From assembly GCF_026712205.1 (NCBI RefSeq), contig NZ_JAPPUW010000004.1:186001-250000 (forward strand): DNA of 64,000 nucleotides, written 5' to 3'. The position numbers and the translations under genes are program-made. Positions 35,109 through 47,581 of the stretch are shown here, one piece after another (positions within the stretch are counted from its first letter, which is position 1; every line of letters begins with the position of its first letter). The stretch comes from Pelomonas aquatica (GTDB taxonomy: Bacteria; Pseudomonadota; Gammaproteobacteria; Burkholderiales; Burkholderiaceae_C). The notes beneath the pieces are model-generated. The model was not told where the DNA came from, ran no database searches, and saw only the letters and a program-made list of their open reading frames with translations.

Positions 35109-36428
35109 TCAGCGGCCGGCCGCGAGCACCAGGGCCTGGGCCTCGGCCGGCGTGACCGGCCCGTCGCCGGGCAGCTCGACGACGATCAGATAGCCGGCCA
35201 GGTCGGCGCGCGCGCCGGCCGCCGCATAGGCCTGGGCGAGCGCGAGCTGGCGGCTCGCCAGCAGGCGGCCGCTGGCCGGGTCCCAGTCTTCGTTGGAGAT
35301 CATGCAGCCCTGCTGCGGCGTGCCGGGGAAGTAGGCGCTGCCGGCGTAGTAGGCCGGGTTGATCGTCGTGCCGTGCACGAGCAGCTCGTCGCGCCCGGCG
35401 CGGCCGGCCAGCCAGGCTTCCTTGAACGGCGCCCAGCCGCGCCAGCTCTCGGGCAGATAGCTCTCGTACAGCGCCTCGCTCCAGTCGGCCGCGCCGGTGG
35501 CGTCGACATGCTCGAACTCGGCCGGCGTGGCCTCGATGGGCAGCTTGCTGTGCAGATAGGGCGTGGGGCCGATGTTGGGGTTGGTGGCCGTGCCGGCGCC
35601 GACGATGGTGAACAGGCCCTGCGGCGTGTTGCCGTTGGTGAGGGTGCCGGGCAGGCCGCTGCGCGCGAGCGCGAGCTGAGGCGACGCGAACAGCCGGCCC
35701 GCCGCGTCGCGCACGAAGCGGCCGTCGGCCGCGCGCACCAGGGCCAGGCCCATCTGCTGGCGGCCCGGGCGCTGCAGGCTGACGATGACCGGATAGCCCG
35801 GCCGCAGCGGTGCGGCCAGCAGCTCGGCGAGCGGCGGCTGGGGGGCGGCAATGGGCTGCAGGCGCTGCATCAGCGCGGTCAGGCGCGGGTCGTCGGCCCA
35901 GGCGGGGAATTGCTGGGGCAGCAGGGCCGCCAGCCGCGGCGCCGCGCCGGGATCGGCCCGCAGCAGCGTGTAGGCCGCGATGCCAAAGGGCTTGCTCGCC
36001 GTCAGCTGGGGCAGCAGCGGCCACAGCAGCGGCGCGGACTCGGCCGGGTAGAGGGTGTGGGCGGCGGTCAGCAGCGCGCGCTGCATGTCGGGGTCGCGGC
36101 TGCCGAGCGTGGGCAGCGCCTCCAGCAGCAGCGGGCGCGCCGCGTCGATCTCCGCGTTGTACTGGGCCACGGCGTCGAACAGGGCCGGCAGCGCCGCGTC
36201 GCGCTCGGGGCCGGGCGGCAGCGCTAGGCGCGTGCGGATGCCGGCGAGCGCCCTCTCGCGCAGCGCGCGTTCGCCGTCGGTGGACGCGGCGGGCCAGGAC
36301 AGGTCCGCGGGCTTCAGCGCGAGCAGCTCGGCGGCGCTGTAGCGCTTCTCGGCGGAAGGCGGGCGCAATGGCGCGCAGGCGGCGAGGGCAAGGGTCAGCA
36401 GGACGAGCAGCGGGCGTCTAAGGATCAT
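35109..36428 (-). CDS. Lipoprotein with L,D-transpeptidase (YkuD)-like C-terminal region
   Basis: A 439-residue protein with a lipoprotein signal (LLVLLTLALAACAP, lipidated Cys near 18). The first 200 residues are Ala/Leu/Pro-rich and helical. The C-terminal part contains NGNTPQGLFTIVGAG, then a conserved-looking LLVHGTTINPAYY and, 16 residues on, QQGCMISNEDW. The His...Gly-Cys arrangement recalls L,D-transpeptidases that crosslink or anchor to peptidoglycan, but the usual SHGC motif is not exact, so the assignment is tentative. It is divergent from yceI-like with a 95-base gap. Confidence 0.55.
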   Translation of the reverse strand: MILRRPLLVLLTLALAACAPLRPPSAEKRYSAAELLALKPADLSWPAASTDGERALRERALAGIRTRLALPPGPERDAALPALFDAVAQYNAEIDAARPLLLEALPTLGSRDPDMQRALLTAAHTLYPAESAPLLWPLLPQLTASKPFGIAAYTLLRADPGAAPRLAALLPQQFPAWADDPRLTALMQRLQPIAAPQPPLAELLAAPLRPGYPVIVSLQRPGRQQMGLALVRAADGRFVRDAAGRLFASPQLALARSGLPGTLTNGNTPQGLFTIVGAGTATNPNIGPTPYLHSKLPIEATPAEFEHVDATGAADWSEALYESYLPESWRGWAPFKEAWLAGRAGRDELLVHGTTINPAYYAGSAYFPGTPQQGCMISNEDWDPASGRLLASRQLALAQAYAAAGARADLAGYLIVVELPGDGPVTPAEAQALVLAAGR

Positions 36429-36523
36429 GGCGAGGAGATGATGGGCGCCTGTCGAAATCGCCGCGCCTGGTTCGTCGTAGTGTCAGGCATCGCCGCCCTC
36501 TCCCCCCGCCCACAAGGATCCCG

Positions 36524-37084
36524 ATGAAACGCCTGCCCCTGATCGCCGCCCTGCTCGCCGCCAGCCTCGCGCAGGCCGCGCCGGTGAGCTACCAGATCGA
36601 CCCGACGCACACCTACCCGAGCTTCGAGGCCGACCACATGGGCCTGTCCTACTGGCGCGGCAAGCTGACGAAGAACAGCGGCAGCATCGTCTACGACAAG
36701 GCCGAAGGCAGCGGCAGCGTGGACGTGCAGATGGACCTGGCCAGCATCGACTTCGGCCTGGCCGCGATGAACGAATGGGCCAGGGGCAAGGACTTCTTCA
36801 ACCTCGAGAAGAACGCCCCCACCGCCAACTTCAAGGGCCGCTTCGACGGCGTGCCGGGCCAGCTGGTCGGCGAGCTGACGCTGAACGGCCGCACCAGGCC
36901 CGTGACGCTGGCCATCCACCAGCTCAGGTGCACCACGCACCCCATGCTCAAGCGCGACTGGTGCGGCGCCGACGCGTCCGGCAGCTTCAACCGCGAGGAC
37001 TTCGGCCTCGCGGCGGGCAAGGACTGGGGGTTCAAGATGGACGTGGGCCTGCGCATCCAGGTGGAGGCCGTCGCCAAGGAGTAG
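36524..37084 (+). CDS. YceI-family periplasmic lipid-binding protein
   Basis: A 186-residue protein with a Sec signal peptide (KRLPLIAALLAASLAQAA) and the YceI lipocalin-like barrel: YQIDPTHTYPSFEADHMGLS, FDGVPGQLVGELTLNGRTRP and CGADASGSFNREDFGL. YceI proteins bind polyisoprenoid or other lipids in the periplasm and often appear with cytochrome b561 or stress regulons. Here it stands alone. Two cysteines near residues 127 and 139 could form a disulfide. A GGATCC-like ribosome site is weak. Confidence 0.9.
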   Translation: MKRLPLIAALLAASLAQAAPVSYQIDPTHTYPSFEADHMGLSYWRGKLTKNSGSIVYDKAEGSGSVDVQMDLASIDFGLAAMNEWARGKDFFNLEKNAPTANFKGRFDGVPGQLVGELTLNGRTRPVTLAIHQLRCTTHPMLKRDWCGADASGSFNREDFGLAAGKDWGFKMDVGLRIQVEAVAKE

Positions 37085-37097
37085 CCCCCAAAAGAAA

Positions 37098-37120
37098 CAC
37101 GGCAGCGAAACGCTGCCGTG
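37098..37120 (-). terminator. Terminator between yceI-like and S46 peptidase genes
   Basis: A perfect 10-bp stem (CACGGCAGCG with CGCTGCCGTG) with an AAA loop. On the minus strand it is followed by TTTCTTTT, so it mainly ends the S46 peptidase transcript. On the plus strand no T-run follows, although the hairpin may still help end the yceI-like transcript. Confidence 0.8.
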
Positions 37121-37151
37121 CCGGATTGCCAGACGCGGGCCGGGTCCGGGC

Positions 37152-39326
<2,175 letters not shown>

Positions 39327-39419
39327 GGAGCGGATCGGTGAAAAACGAATCCGCGAGGGTAATCGCGCCGGGCCGCGGCGCCGGGGTGAGGAAAGGCAGG
39401 TTTCGGCTCGGGGAAAGTC

Positions 39420-39604
39420 CTGAGATCAGGCACCAGGCCGATCCGCTCGCCGCCGACGCGGCAGGCCTCGAACAGGCCCAGCGCCAGCTCTGCTCGCTGC
39501 CGGGCCGTCCGCCGGGCGGCCACGGAGCGTGCGCGTGGGGTCGATGCCCGGCCTGGCGTCGTTCATCAACTGGCCGAAGCGCAGCAGATCCGATGCCGCC
39601 GGAG
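39420..39604 (-). pseudogene. Possible frameshifted gene remnant
   Basis: The roughly 300-base gap between the S46 peptidase and the cupin gene has no intact gene. Two minus-strand frames with coding-like third positions adjoin: one reading LLRFGQLMNDARPGIDPTRT upstream and another reading QRAELALGLFEACRVGGERI downstream, with a switch of frame near 39520. Together they look like a short gene broken by an indel. I recognise no family. Chance is possible in such GC-rich DNA. Confidence 0.25.
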
Positions 39605-39631
39605 CATCGGCCTGGCTCCGGCTGACCGGCC

Positions 39632-40429
39632 TCAAGTGAACTGCAGGTCCAGGTCGCCGTGGGCGTAGATGATGACGCCGGTGTCGGTCTCGGTGATGCG
39701 GTGGCCCGTCCCCGCGGGGGCGAGCTGGTAGTCGCCCTGCTGCAGCAGCAGGTCGTCCAGGAAGAGCTCGCCCTGCAGCATCAGGCATTCCTCGTCATGG
39801 CCGTGGCCATGGCCGGGCACGCCGGCGCCGGGCTCGGCGCGGTAGAGCAGTGCGGCCTGGCCGGCGCCGGCCCACAGCACGCGGCGGCGGATGCCGGGCG
39901 CGAACTCGGGCCAGCCGGCCTCGGCGTCGCGCACCAGCGTGCGCCGGGCCGCGACCGTGGCATCGGCCTCGCGCATGAACAGCTGCGCGCCTTCGAGGCT
40001 GATCAGCCGAGCCGCATTGCCGGCGGGCAGCAGCAGGAAGTCGCGCGCCGTCAGGGCCTCGGTGTCGATTTCGACGCGGCCTCGCAGCACGAGGAACTCC
40101 CTCGGGCCGTCCGTCTTCTCGAACTGCAGGAACTGGCCGGCCTGCAGCTCGATCAGGCAGACGCTGCGCGGCTCGCCGGGGCGCAGCGGGCGGCCGGCCG
40201 GCGCGCGGTAGAGCCAACGCAAGCCCGCCTCGGCTGGGGCGGCATTGCGGCGGCGCACGGTCACCATGCCGCGCTCGGCCTCGAGCGAGCGCTGCAGGCG
40301 GTCGTTCAGGCGCCCGCCCATGCGGCCCGGCTCGGCCGGTGCGGCCCAGGCGCTCGCGAAGGGCTCGCTGAGCAGCGGGCTCAGGTCGTCGTCGTTGGAT
40401 TCGGGAGGGGTGGGCATCGTCGTGGTCAT
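39632..40429 (-). CDS. Bicupin protein, ChrR-like anti-sigma candidate
   Basis: A 265-residue cytoplasmic protein. The N-terminal 60 residues are polar. Two cupin folds follow: one about 70-160 with GRVEIDTEALTARDFLLLPA, one about 170-260 with the metal-ligand-like GHGHGHDEECLMLQGELFLD. ChrR-type anti-sigma factors combine a zinc-binding N-terminal domain with a cupin. The zinc motif is not evident here, so it may be a cupin sensor without that domain. It lies ten bases downstream of the sigma-factor gene, in the same operon, the usual place for an anti-sigma factor. Confidence 0.7.
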   Translation of the reverse strand: MTTTMPTPPESNDDDLSPLLSEPFASAWAAPAEPGRMGGRLNDRLQRSLEAERGMVTVRRRNAAPAEAGLRWLYRAPAGRPLRPGEPRSVCLIELQAGQFLQFEKTDGPREFLVLRGRVEIDTEALTARDFLLLPAGNAARLISLEGAQLFMREADATVAARRTLVRDAEAGWPEFAPGIRRRVLWAGAGQAALLYRAEPGAGVPGHGHGHDEECLMLQGELFLDDLLLQQGDYQLAPAGTGHRITETDTGVIIYAHGDLDLQFT

Positions 40430-40439
40430 GGCGTCGCCC

Positions 40440-41147
40440 TCAGGCCGGCAGCGCATGGGCGCCAGTGTCGCCGAGCGCCTCGCGCAGCGTGGCCAGCGCG
40501 CGGCGGATCTGCGATTTGACCGTGCCCAGCGGCAGGCGGGTCTGGCTCGCGATCTCCTCGTGCGACAGGCCGTTGAAAAAAGCCAGCGCCACAAGCTGGC
40601 GCGGCTGCGGCTTGAGCAGCAGCAACGCGCGGTGCAGCTCGGCATGGCCCTGGGCCACGGCCAGCAACTCGTCGCCCGACTCGGCCGTCGGCGTGGCCAG
40701 CGCCGCAGCCTGCTCGTCCAGCTCCTCATGCTGGAAGCGGGCCTCGCGGCGGATCGCGTCGATGGCGCGCGAGCGCGCCATGCCCAGCAGCCAGGTCAGC
40801 GGCCGGCCGCGCCCGGGGTCGAAGCGCGGCGCCTGGCGCCAGACCTGGAAGTAGAGGTCCTCGGCCACCTCCTCGGCCAACTGGGGCCGGCGCACCAGGC
40901 GCAGCACCAGGCCGTAGACGCGCGACAGCGTCGCCTCGTAGAGCGCCAGCAGCGCGCGCTCGTCGTGGTCGACGATGGCGGCGATCCAGGCCTGCAGCTG
41001 CGCGTCGTCCAGCGGCGGGCAGCCGGGCTTGGCGGCCGCGGCGCAGGCTTCCTCGGCCTCCGCCTCATGCAGCTCGGCCTTTTCGTCGAACAGCAGCGCG
41101 TGCGCGGGCGGTTCGTCCGCGGACTCGGTCGGGTGTGGGAGGGTCAT
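40440..41147 (-). CDS. ECF-type RNA polymerase sigma factor
   Basis: A 235-residue sigma factor with a 60-residue acidic, Ala-rich N-terminal extension. Region 2 follows (AIVDHDERALLALYEATLSR, then VAEDLYFQVWRQAPRFDPGR and ARSRAIDAIRRE). Region 4 carries the helix-turn-helix LSHEEIASQTRLPLGTVKSQ followed by IRRALATLREAL. It lies between two cupin genes in one operon, the pattern of sigma factors controlled by ChrR-like cupins, which often respond to singlet oxygen or peroxides. The signal here is unknown. Confidence 0.9.
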   Translation of the reverse strand: MTLPHPTESADEPPAHALLFDEKAELHEAEAEEACAAAAKPGCPPLDDAQLQAWIAAIVDHDERALLALYEATLSRVYGLVLRLVRRPQLAEEVAEDLYFQVWRQAPRFDPGRGRPLTWLLGMARSRAIDAIRREARFQHEELDEQAAALATPTAESGDELLAVAQGHAELHRALLLLKPQPRQLVALAFFNGLSHEEIASQTRLPLGTVKSQIRRALATLREALGDTGAHALPA

Positions 41148-41155
41148 GGCAAACC

Positions 41156-41563
41156 TCAAACCAGAAGTTGGTCCACCTGCGGCTCGGCGCCGCGCAGAAA
41201 GATCGTCGCGCCCGCCTCGGTGCTGATGCCGGCGTGCAGGCTGCCGGCCCGGGCGAGGTGGTAGCCGCCCGCGCCGACCTCGATGCGGCTGCCGACCTTG
41301 AGCACGCCTTCGAGCACGAGGCACTCCTCGTCCACCGGGTGGCGGTGGGCGTCGAGGCGGGCGCCGGGCGCGAACCGGAGCAGATAGCTCAGAATACCCT
41401 CGCTCTCGTGCAGGATCTTGATCTGCACGCCGTCGCCGAAAGGCTGCCAGCCGGCCGCGCCCGCGGGCACGGTCAGGTGGCTGTCGTCGGTGTCGGCCAC
41501 TCGCTCCAGCAGGCGCCTGCGGATGGCGCGGGCCTGGGCGGGGGTGGCGGCGGTCGAGGTCAT
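41156..41563 (-). CDS. Single-cupin protein (ChrR-like cupin domain)
   Basis: A 135-residue protein made mostly of one cupin domain, with GWQPFGDGVQIKILHESEG, then the metal-binding-type DAHRHPVDEECLVLEGVLKV and AGSLHAGISTEAGATIFLRG. It begins the three-gene run cupin, sigma factor, bicupin, eight bases before the sigma gene. It may sense a small molecule or oxidant and feed that to the sigma/anti-sigma pair. That role is inferred from position. Confidence 0.75.
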   Translation of the reverse strand: MTSTAATPAQARAIRRRLLERVADTDDSHLTVPAGAAGWQPFGDGVQIKILHESEGILSYLLRFAPGARLDAHRHPVDEECLVLEGVLKVGSRIEVGAGGYHLARAGSLHAGISTEAGATIFLRGAEPQVDQLLV

Positions 41564-41649
41564 GGGAGGGGCTACGCTGTGGCTTGGGTTTTGGATGCAG
41601 CGTACTTCCTGGCATCTACCCTGAACAGCCCGGCGTATCCCCTCGACGC

Positions 41650-42132
41650 ATGCCTCAGACCTCCCATTTCGACCTCGTCAGCCACTGGCGCCTGGACGCA
41701 CCGGTCGGGCGCGTCTGGCGGGCCATCACCGAGACCGAGCACTGGCCGCGCTGGTGGCCCGGCGTCGTCGCCGTGAAGCGGCTGAAAAACGGTGACGAAC
41801 TCGGCGTCGGCCGCGTGCAGCAGATCCACTTCCGCACCGGCCTGGGCTATCGCCTGCTGCTGGAACTGGAGGTCACCGAGGTGCTGCGCGAGCAGCGCCT
41901 GCGCGCCCACGCGGCCGGCACGCTGGCCGGCGAAGGCATCTGGCTGCTGCACCAGGCCCTGCCCGAGGCCGGCGGGCACACCGACCTGACCTTCGTCTGG
42001 CGCGTCATGCTGCCGCCGGGCCCGCTGCGCTGGACGGCGCCGCTGCTGGCGCCGCTGTTCCGGTGGAACCACAGGCGGGTGATGCGGGCGGGGCGGCTGG
42101 GGCTGATCCGCCACCTCGCAGGGGCCCGTTGA
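41650..42132 (+). CDS. SRPBCC-family protein
   Basis: A 160-residue protein of the START/SRPBCC ligand-binding fold: DLVSHWRLDAPVGRVWRAIT at the start, TEHWPRWWPGVVAVKRL, and a C-terminal amphipathic helix. Members bind hydrophobic ligands or act as polyketide cyclase-like enzymes. No catalytic residues can be assigned. It is divergent from the cupin-sigma operon with an 86-base gap and convergent with dcd. Confidence 0.82.
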   Translation: MPQTSHFDLVSHWRLDAPVGRVWRAITETEHWPRWWPGVVAVKRLKNGDELGVGRVQQIHFRTGLGYRLLLELEVTEVLREQRLRAHAAGTLAGEGIWLLHQALPEAGGHTDLTFVWRVMLPPGPLRWTAPLLAPLFRWNHRRVMRAGRLGLIRHLAGAR

Positions 42133-42148
42133 ACGCGGCCCCGGAGAC

Positions 42149-42715
<567 letters not shown>

Positions 42716-42729
42716 CTCGTCTTCCTTGT

Positions 42730-44289
42730 TTAGCGGGGGAGAACCCCGTCGAAATTCATGCCGCCATCCAGGTCGAGCACGAAGCCCTTGACCGTGGCGC
42801 GTTCGGGCACCGCGAGCCGGCCGTGGGCGATGGGGGTCCAGGGCAGTTCCTGCATCGCGATGCGCTGGGCCTTGGCGTAGATCGCCTTGCGTTCGGCCCG
42901 CGTGGACGCCTGCCGGGCCTGGGCCAGCAGCTCGTCGTAGGCGGCGTTGCACCAGGAGGTGCCGCTGTTGGCCTTGCAGCCGAGCTGGCCGAAGGTGTTG
43001 GCGGGTTCGGGGTCGCTGTTCCAGCCGCTGAGCGCCGCGTCGTGCTCGCCGGCATCGATGCGGCGCAGGTACTCGCCCCATTCGTAGCTGACGATGCGCG
43101 CCGTGACGCCGACCTTGGCCCAGTCGGCCTGGATCATCTGCGCCATGCGCTGGCCGTTGGGGTTGTAGTTGCGCACCACGGGCATGGCCCACAGCGTGAG
43201 GCTCAGCGGCAGCACGCCGGCCTTCTGCAGCAGGGCCCTGGCGCGGGCCGGGTCGTAGGGCTTGGGCTGGAGGGTGTCGTCGTGCGCCCAGTTGGCGGCC
43301 GGCACGATGCTGCGGGCCAGCGTGCCCGCATCGCCGTAGACGGCGCGCAGGATGGCGGCCTTGTCGATGGCCATGTCCAGCGCCTGGCGCACCTCGACCT
43401 TGGCCAGGGCCGGACGCCGGGTGTTGTAGGCCAGGTAGCCGATGTTCATGCCGGGCGCCGTCGCGAGCTTGATGGCGGGGTCTTTCTTCAACTCGTCCAG
43501 CTCGGCAGGGCCGACCGGCGCGGCGACGTCGCACTCGTCGCGTCTGAGGCGCTGGGCGCGCACGCTGGCGTCGGTCGTGACGGCGAAGACGAGCTGGTCG
43601 GCGCGCGGGCGCTCGTCGCCGCGCCACCACGTCGGGTTCCTGACGTAGCGGATGACGCTGTCCGCGCGGAAGCTCTTGAGCTGGAAGGGACCGGTGCCGA
43701 CCGGCATCTGCGCGATGCGCTGCGGCGTGCCGGCCTTGAGCAACTGGGCACCCAGTTCGGCGGACTGGATCATCGTGAACGTGAAGCTCAGCGCCGACAG
43801 GAAGGAGGCGTCGCGTTCGGCCAGCGTGAAGCGCACCTGGTGGTCGCCCAGCTTCTCGACCTTGCGGATCAGCTCCTCCCAGCCGAAGGACAGCACATAG
43901 GGCGACACGTTCGGGAAGGCCTTGGCGAACTCGCTGTCCCGGCTGAGCAGGCGGCCGAAGGTGAAGAGCACGTCGTCGGCATTGAACTCGCGCGTGGGCT
44001 TGAAGCCCTCGACCGTCTGCCAGGCCACGCCACGGCGCAAGTCGAGGGTGTAGGCCAGGCCGTCGGCGCTGACGCTCCAGCCGGTGGCCAGACCCGGGAT
44101 GAGCTGGTCCGTGCCGCGCCTGAGTTCGATCAGCGTGCCGAAGACGGGCGCGTGGGCGACGTGATCGACATAGCTGTCGGTCATCGCCGGGTCGAAGGTC
44201 TTGGGGCTGCCGGCGGTGCAGAAGCGCAGCGTCGTGTCGGCGCCCGCCAGCAGCGGCAGCGCAAGCAGCAGCGCAGCCACGCGCCTCAC
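42730..44289 (-). CDS. Peptide-type ABC transporter substrate-binding protein (SBP_bac_5)
   Basis: A 519-residue periplasmic binding protein with a short signal peptide ([17 protein letters not shown]). The DppA/OppA-like body shows [60 protein letters not shown] and [20 protein letters not shown]. It would deliver di- or oligopeptides to an importer, but no permease or ATPase gene is adjacent. Its start overlaps the stop of the amidohydrolase gene by four bases, a coupling that suggests they act on the same peptide-like compounds. Confidence 0.88.
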   Translation of the reverse strand: MRRVAALLLALPLLAGADTTLRFCTAGSPKTFDPAMTDSYVDHVAHAPVFGTLIELRRGTDQLIPGLATGWSVSADGLAYTLDLRRGVAWQTVEGFKPTREFNADDVLFTFGRLLSRDSEFAKAFPNVSPYVLSFGWEELIRKVEKLGDHQVRFTLAERDASFLSALSFTFTMIQSAELGAQLLKAGTPQRIAQMPVGTGPFQLKSFRADSVIRYVRNPTWWRGDERPRADQLVFAVTTDASVRAQRLRRDECDVAAPVGPAELDELKKDPAIKLATAPGMNIGYLAYNTRRPALAKVEVRQALDMAIDKAAILRAVYGDAGTLARSIVPAANWAHDDTLQPKPYDPARARALLQKAGVLPLSLTLWAMPVVRNYNPNGQRMAQMIQADWAKVGVTARIVSYEWGEYLRRIDAGEHDAALSGWNSDPEPANTFGQLGCKANSGTSWCNAAYDELLAQARQASTRAERKAIYAKAQRIAMQELPWTPIAHGRLAVPERATVKGFVLDLDGGMNFDGVLPR

Positions 44290-46322
44290 TTGGCGATCTC
44301 CGCAGCGGGCACGAAGGGCAGGATGCCCATCGATTGGTACAGGGCAGCGGGCGACAGCGCCTGGGTCTGGCCGTTGAGCCCTCGGAACACCAGGGCCACG
44401 CGGCGGATGGCGCGGATGTCGGCCACCGGGTCGCCGTCCACCAGCAGCAGGTCGGCGCGCTTAGCCACCGCGATGCTGCCGATGTCGCCCAGCCGGTCGC
44501 TGTACTTCGCGCCGTTCCAGGTCGCGATCTTCAGCGCCTGGCCAGCCGGGATGCCGGCCTGCACATACAGCTCCAGCTCGCGCTGCAGCGCGAAGCCCGG
44601 CGTCGCGTCGGTGCCCGCCACCAGCGGGATGCCGGCAGCATTCATGCGGCGCAGCAGGTCCATCATGACCTTCCAGCTCGCGCGCCAGCGCCTGGCCTTG
44701 GCGTCGTCCATGTCGACCTCGGCGGACAGCAGGCCGCGCTGCACGACGGCCGGCAGGTTGGCCGCCACCATCGCATAGCTCGGGTTGGGCTGGCCCTGGC
44801 GCTGGGTGTACTGGGACTCGAAGGCCGTCATCGTCGGGTCGACGACGGTGCCGTGCTTCTTCAGCAGCGCGATGAAGTCGCGGGTGCGGGCGTCGTTGAG
44901 CCTGAGGTCGGCCGCCTTGTCGCCGACGAGGTTGAAGCGCAGCAGCGTGCGCGTGTCGTCGGTCTTGCCGACGAGGAAGTTCAGCGTGATCTGGTTGATG
45001 TGGTGGACTTCGTCGAAGCCCGCCTCCACCGCCTGGCGCGCCGTCATGAAGGCCGGCACATGGCCGCCGGTGCGCAGGCTTAAGCTCCGCGCATGGGCCA
45101 CCATGGGCTTGACCCACTCGGGCCGGATGGAGTTGTAGAGCTTGAGCTGGCGGTAGCCGTGGGCGGCATACCAGTCGATGGCGGCGAGGGCGTCGGGCAG
45201 CTTGTCGGGGACGAAGTCGGCCTGCGACGAGAACGGGCTCTTGCCTTCGATGAAGCCATTGGCCGCGATGCGCGGGCCGAGCACGTCGCCGCGCTCGACG
45301 CGCCCGCGCAGCTCGGCGAGCTCGGCATTGCTGTTGCCCACGTCGCGCACCGCCGTCACGCCGGCGGCCAGGTCGAGCAGCAGCTCGCCGGCGGTCAGGT
45401 GGGCGTGCATGTCCACGAGGCCGGGCAGCAGCGTGCGGCCGCGGCCAGCGATGCGCTGGGCCGGTGCGGCATTGGCGAAGCGGCCCGGCCTGGCGATGGC
45501 CGCGATGCGCCCTTCGTACAGATAGACGTCCGACGGGCCGCGCAGCACGGCGGCCTGCGCGTCGAACCAGCGCACGCCCTCGATGACGGTCAGCCCCGGC
45601 AGCGGCTGCGGCAGCTCCCTGGCCAGGCGCTGCAGGCGCGCGAGCTGGGCCTGCTTCTGCGCGTCGGTCAGCCGCTCCAGCTCGCCCTCGAAGCCCTGCT
45701 GAAGCGTACCGCCCCAGCCCGGGTAGACCTCGGCGAACAGCGCATGGTTGTCCTCGCGCAGCCAGAGGTAGGTGGGCTCCAGGTCCAGGCCGGTGATGAC
45801 GTAGAGGCCGATCTCGTAGGCCTGGCCGGGCAGCGCGAGCTGCTGCAGGCGCTCGATGGCCGGCCGCCCCACCGGCAGCGCCTCGATGCGCGGCGCCCTG
45901 GCCGCGAGCAGGCTCTGCGCCAGCCGCGCGGTCCAGGCCGGGCTGGCCTGCACCGGCAGATAGACCGCATCGCGGGCGGCGCCGGGCCGCTCGCCGCTGT
46001 CCACGGGTGAGCGCCACGCCACCTTGCCGTCGGCCTGGCGCTCGAAGCTCTCGGCGATGCGCGCGCCATAGCTGGACACGCCCTCGGTGCGATAGCTCAT
46101 CCACGCGCCGTCGGGCGCGAAGGCCATGACCTCCTTCTGGTCGGGGCCGCGGCCGTTGTTGCGGTAGCTGTAGTCCACCTCCACCCGCCCGGCCGACTCG
46201 GCGACCAGGAGCCGGCCGCAGGCCACCTTGCTGCACAGCACGGTGTAGGTCTGGGCCTGGGCCTGGGTCTGGACCGCAGCGGCCATCAGCAGCGCGGCGA
46301 GCAGGGTGGGCAGCAGCTTCAT
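44286..46322 (-). CDS. Exported amidohydrolase family protein
   Basis: A 678-residue protein with signal peptide ([21 protein letters not shown]). An N-terminal region of about 270 residues has no recognised domain. The amidohydrolase part begins near 280 ([15 protein letters not shown]) and has the metal-binding [20 protein letters not shown], a lysine region, [19 protein letters not shown] with the metal-binding Asp, and [20 protein letters not shown] at the end. It resembles imidazolonepropionase-like or prolidase-like enzymes. The substrate is unknown. Its coupling to a peptide-binding protein suggests hydrolysis of peptide-related compounds. Confidence 0.85.
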   Translation of the reverse strand: MKLLPTLLAALLMAAAVQTQAQAQTYTVLCSKVACGRLLVAESAGRVEVDYSYRNNGRGPDQKEVMAFAPDGAWMSYRTEGVSSYGARIAESFERQADGKVAWRSPVDSGERPGAARDAVYLPVQASPAWTARLAQSLLAARAPRIEALPVGRPAIERLQQLALPGQAYEIGLYVITGLDLEPTYLWLREDNHALFAEVYPGWGGTLQQGFEGELERLTDAQKQAQLARLQRLARELPQPLPGLTVIEGVRWFDAQAAVLRGPSDVYLYEGRIAAIARPGRFANAAPAQRIAGRGRTLLPGLVDMHAHLTAGELLLDLAAGVTAVRDVGNSNAELAELRGRVERGDVLGPRIAANGFIEGKSPFSSQADFVPDKLPDALAAIDWYAAHGYRQLKLYNSIRPEWVKPMVAHARSLSLRTGGHVPAFMTARQAVEAGFDEVHHINQITLNFLVGKTDDTRTLLRFNLVGDKAADLRLNDARTRDFIALLKKHGTVVDPTMTAFESQYTQRQGQPNPSYAMVAANLPAVVQRGLLSAEVDMDDAKARRWRASWKVMMDLLRRMNAAGIPLVAGTDATPGFALQRELELYVQAGIPAGQALKIATWNGAKYSDRLGDIGSIAVAKRADLLLVDGDPVADIRAIRRVALVFRGLNGQTQALSPAALYQSMGILPFVPAAEIAK

Positions 46323-46357
46323 CGGAGTCTCGCGGGGAGTTGGGGCTGGCGCGGACT

Positions 46358-46840
46358 TTACTGACGCGCCCGGCCCAGCGACGCCACGCCCTTGTTGGCC
46401 AGCGCGTCGGCGCGCTCGTTGCCCGGGTCGCCGGCATGGCCCCTGACCCAGCGCCAGTCCACCGAATGCAGCTTGCGCAGCGCGTCCAGGCGCTGCCAGA
46501 GCTCGACGTTCTTCACCGGCTTGCCGTCGGCCGTCTTCCAGCCGCGGCGCTGCCAGTTGACGATCCACTCGGTGATGCCCTTGCGCACGTATTCGCTGTC
46601 CAGGTAGATGACGACGTCGCAGCTGCGCTTGAGCGAGGCCAGCGCCTCGATGGGCGCCATCAGCTCCATGCGGTTGTTCGTCGTGCCCGGCTCGCCGCCG
46701 AAGAGTTCCTTGTCGTGCCCGCCGCTGGACAGCCAGGCGCCCCAGCCGCCGGGGCCGGGGTTGCCCTTGCAGGCACCGTCGGTGTAGATGGTGACCTGCG
46801 GGCGCCTGATGGCGACGGCAGGCTTGGACGTTTCAGTCAT
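46358..46840 (-). CDS. rnhA: Ribonuclease HI
   Basis: A 160-residue enzyme degrading RNA in RNA-DNA hybrids. Catalytic acids are seen in [49 protein letters not shown] and [11 protein letters not shown], and the substrate-handling [10 protein letters not shown] is complete. It overlaps the methyltransferase gene by eight bases. The arrangement opposite gloB is common in betaproteobacteria. Confidence 0.97.
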   Translation of the reverse strand: MTETSKPAVAIRRPQVTIYTDGACKGNPGPGGWGAWLSSGGHDKELFGGEPGTTNNRMELMAPIEALASLKRSCDVVIYLDSEYVRKGITEWIVNWQRRGWKTADGKPVKNVELWQRLDALRKLHSVDWRWVRGHAGDPGNERADALANKGVASLGRARQ

Positions 46841-47567
46841 GTTTCCTGTGATGGTTGTTCAATGCGACGGCGGGCGCTTTCTTGGCCGCCAGGCGCGAGT
46901 TTTTGGCCAGGCCGATCAAGCGCATGCCGTGCACGCGCTTGACCGCCTGGATGAAGTAGACGGCGCCCAGCACCGGCCACCAGCGCGAGCCCACGCCCTC
47001 GGCCCACTGCCAGCGCTGCAGCCAGGCCTCGGTGCGCAGCGGCGGGCGGTAGACGCCAAAGCGTGCCGCCTCGACCTCGAAGGACAGCAGCTTGAGCCAG
47101 TCGCGCAGCCGCCAGTAGCCGATGAAATCGCCATCGCGCGGCAGATAGGGCTCGCCGCGGCGCTTCAGCCGGCCCAGCTTCTGGCGCAGCCCCCACAGGC
47201 TGGCCGGGTTCAGGCCGAAGACGATGAGCCGCCCCTCGGGACGCAGCACCCGCTCCACTTCGCGCAGCAGCGCATGGGCGTCGCAGGCCTGCTCCAGCGC
47301 GTGAGGCAGCAGCACGAGGTCCAGGCTGGCACTCTCGAAAGGCAGGGCCTCGAACTCGCAATGCAGGTGCCGGCCGACCACCCAGCGATGCGGCATGCGG
47401 TTGGCCTGCAGCCCGCCCAGCCCGGGCAGGCCGAGCTGCAGCGCATGGAAGCCGAACAGGTCGGCCACGGCCGCGTCGACCTGGGCCTGCTCCCAGGCCA
47501 GCAGATAGCGGCCGGGCGGGGTCTGCAACCAGGCGGCCAAATCTATACTCGGCGCTTTATCTGTCAT
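46833..47567 (-). CDS. Class I SAM-dependent methyltransferase-like protein
   Basis: A 244-residue protein of the methyltransferase type 11 group. The acidic motif and later strands are visible ([20 protein letters not shown], then [20 protein letters not shown]). The usual glycine-rich SAM motif is poorly conserved ([15 protein letters not shown]), as in several proteins encoded beside rnhA in this group. The ATG at 47567 gives [20 protein letters not shown]. The substrate is not known. Confidence 0.75.
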   Translation of the reverse strand: MTDKAPSIDLAAWLQTPPGRYLLAWEQAQVDAAVADLFGFHALQLGLPGLGGLQANRMPHRWVVGRHLHCEFEALPFESASLDLVLLPHALEQACDAHALLREVERVLRPEGRLIVFGLNPASLWGLRQKLGRLKRRGEPYLPRDGDFIGYWRLRDWLKLLSFEVEAARFGVYRPPLRTEAWLQRWQWAEGVGSRWWPVLGAVYFIQAVKRVHGMRLIGLAKNSRLAAKKAPAVALNNHHRKHD

Positions 47568-47581
47568 GGGTTGGCGCCACA

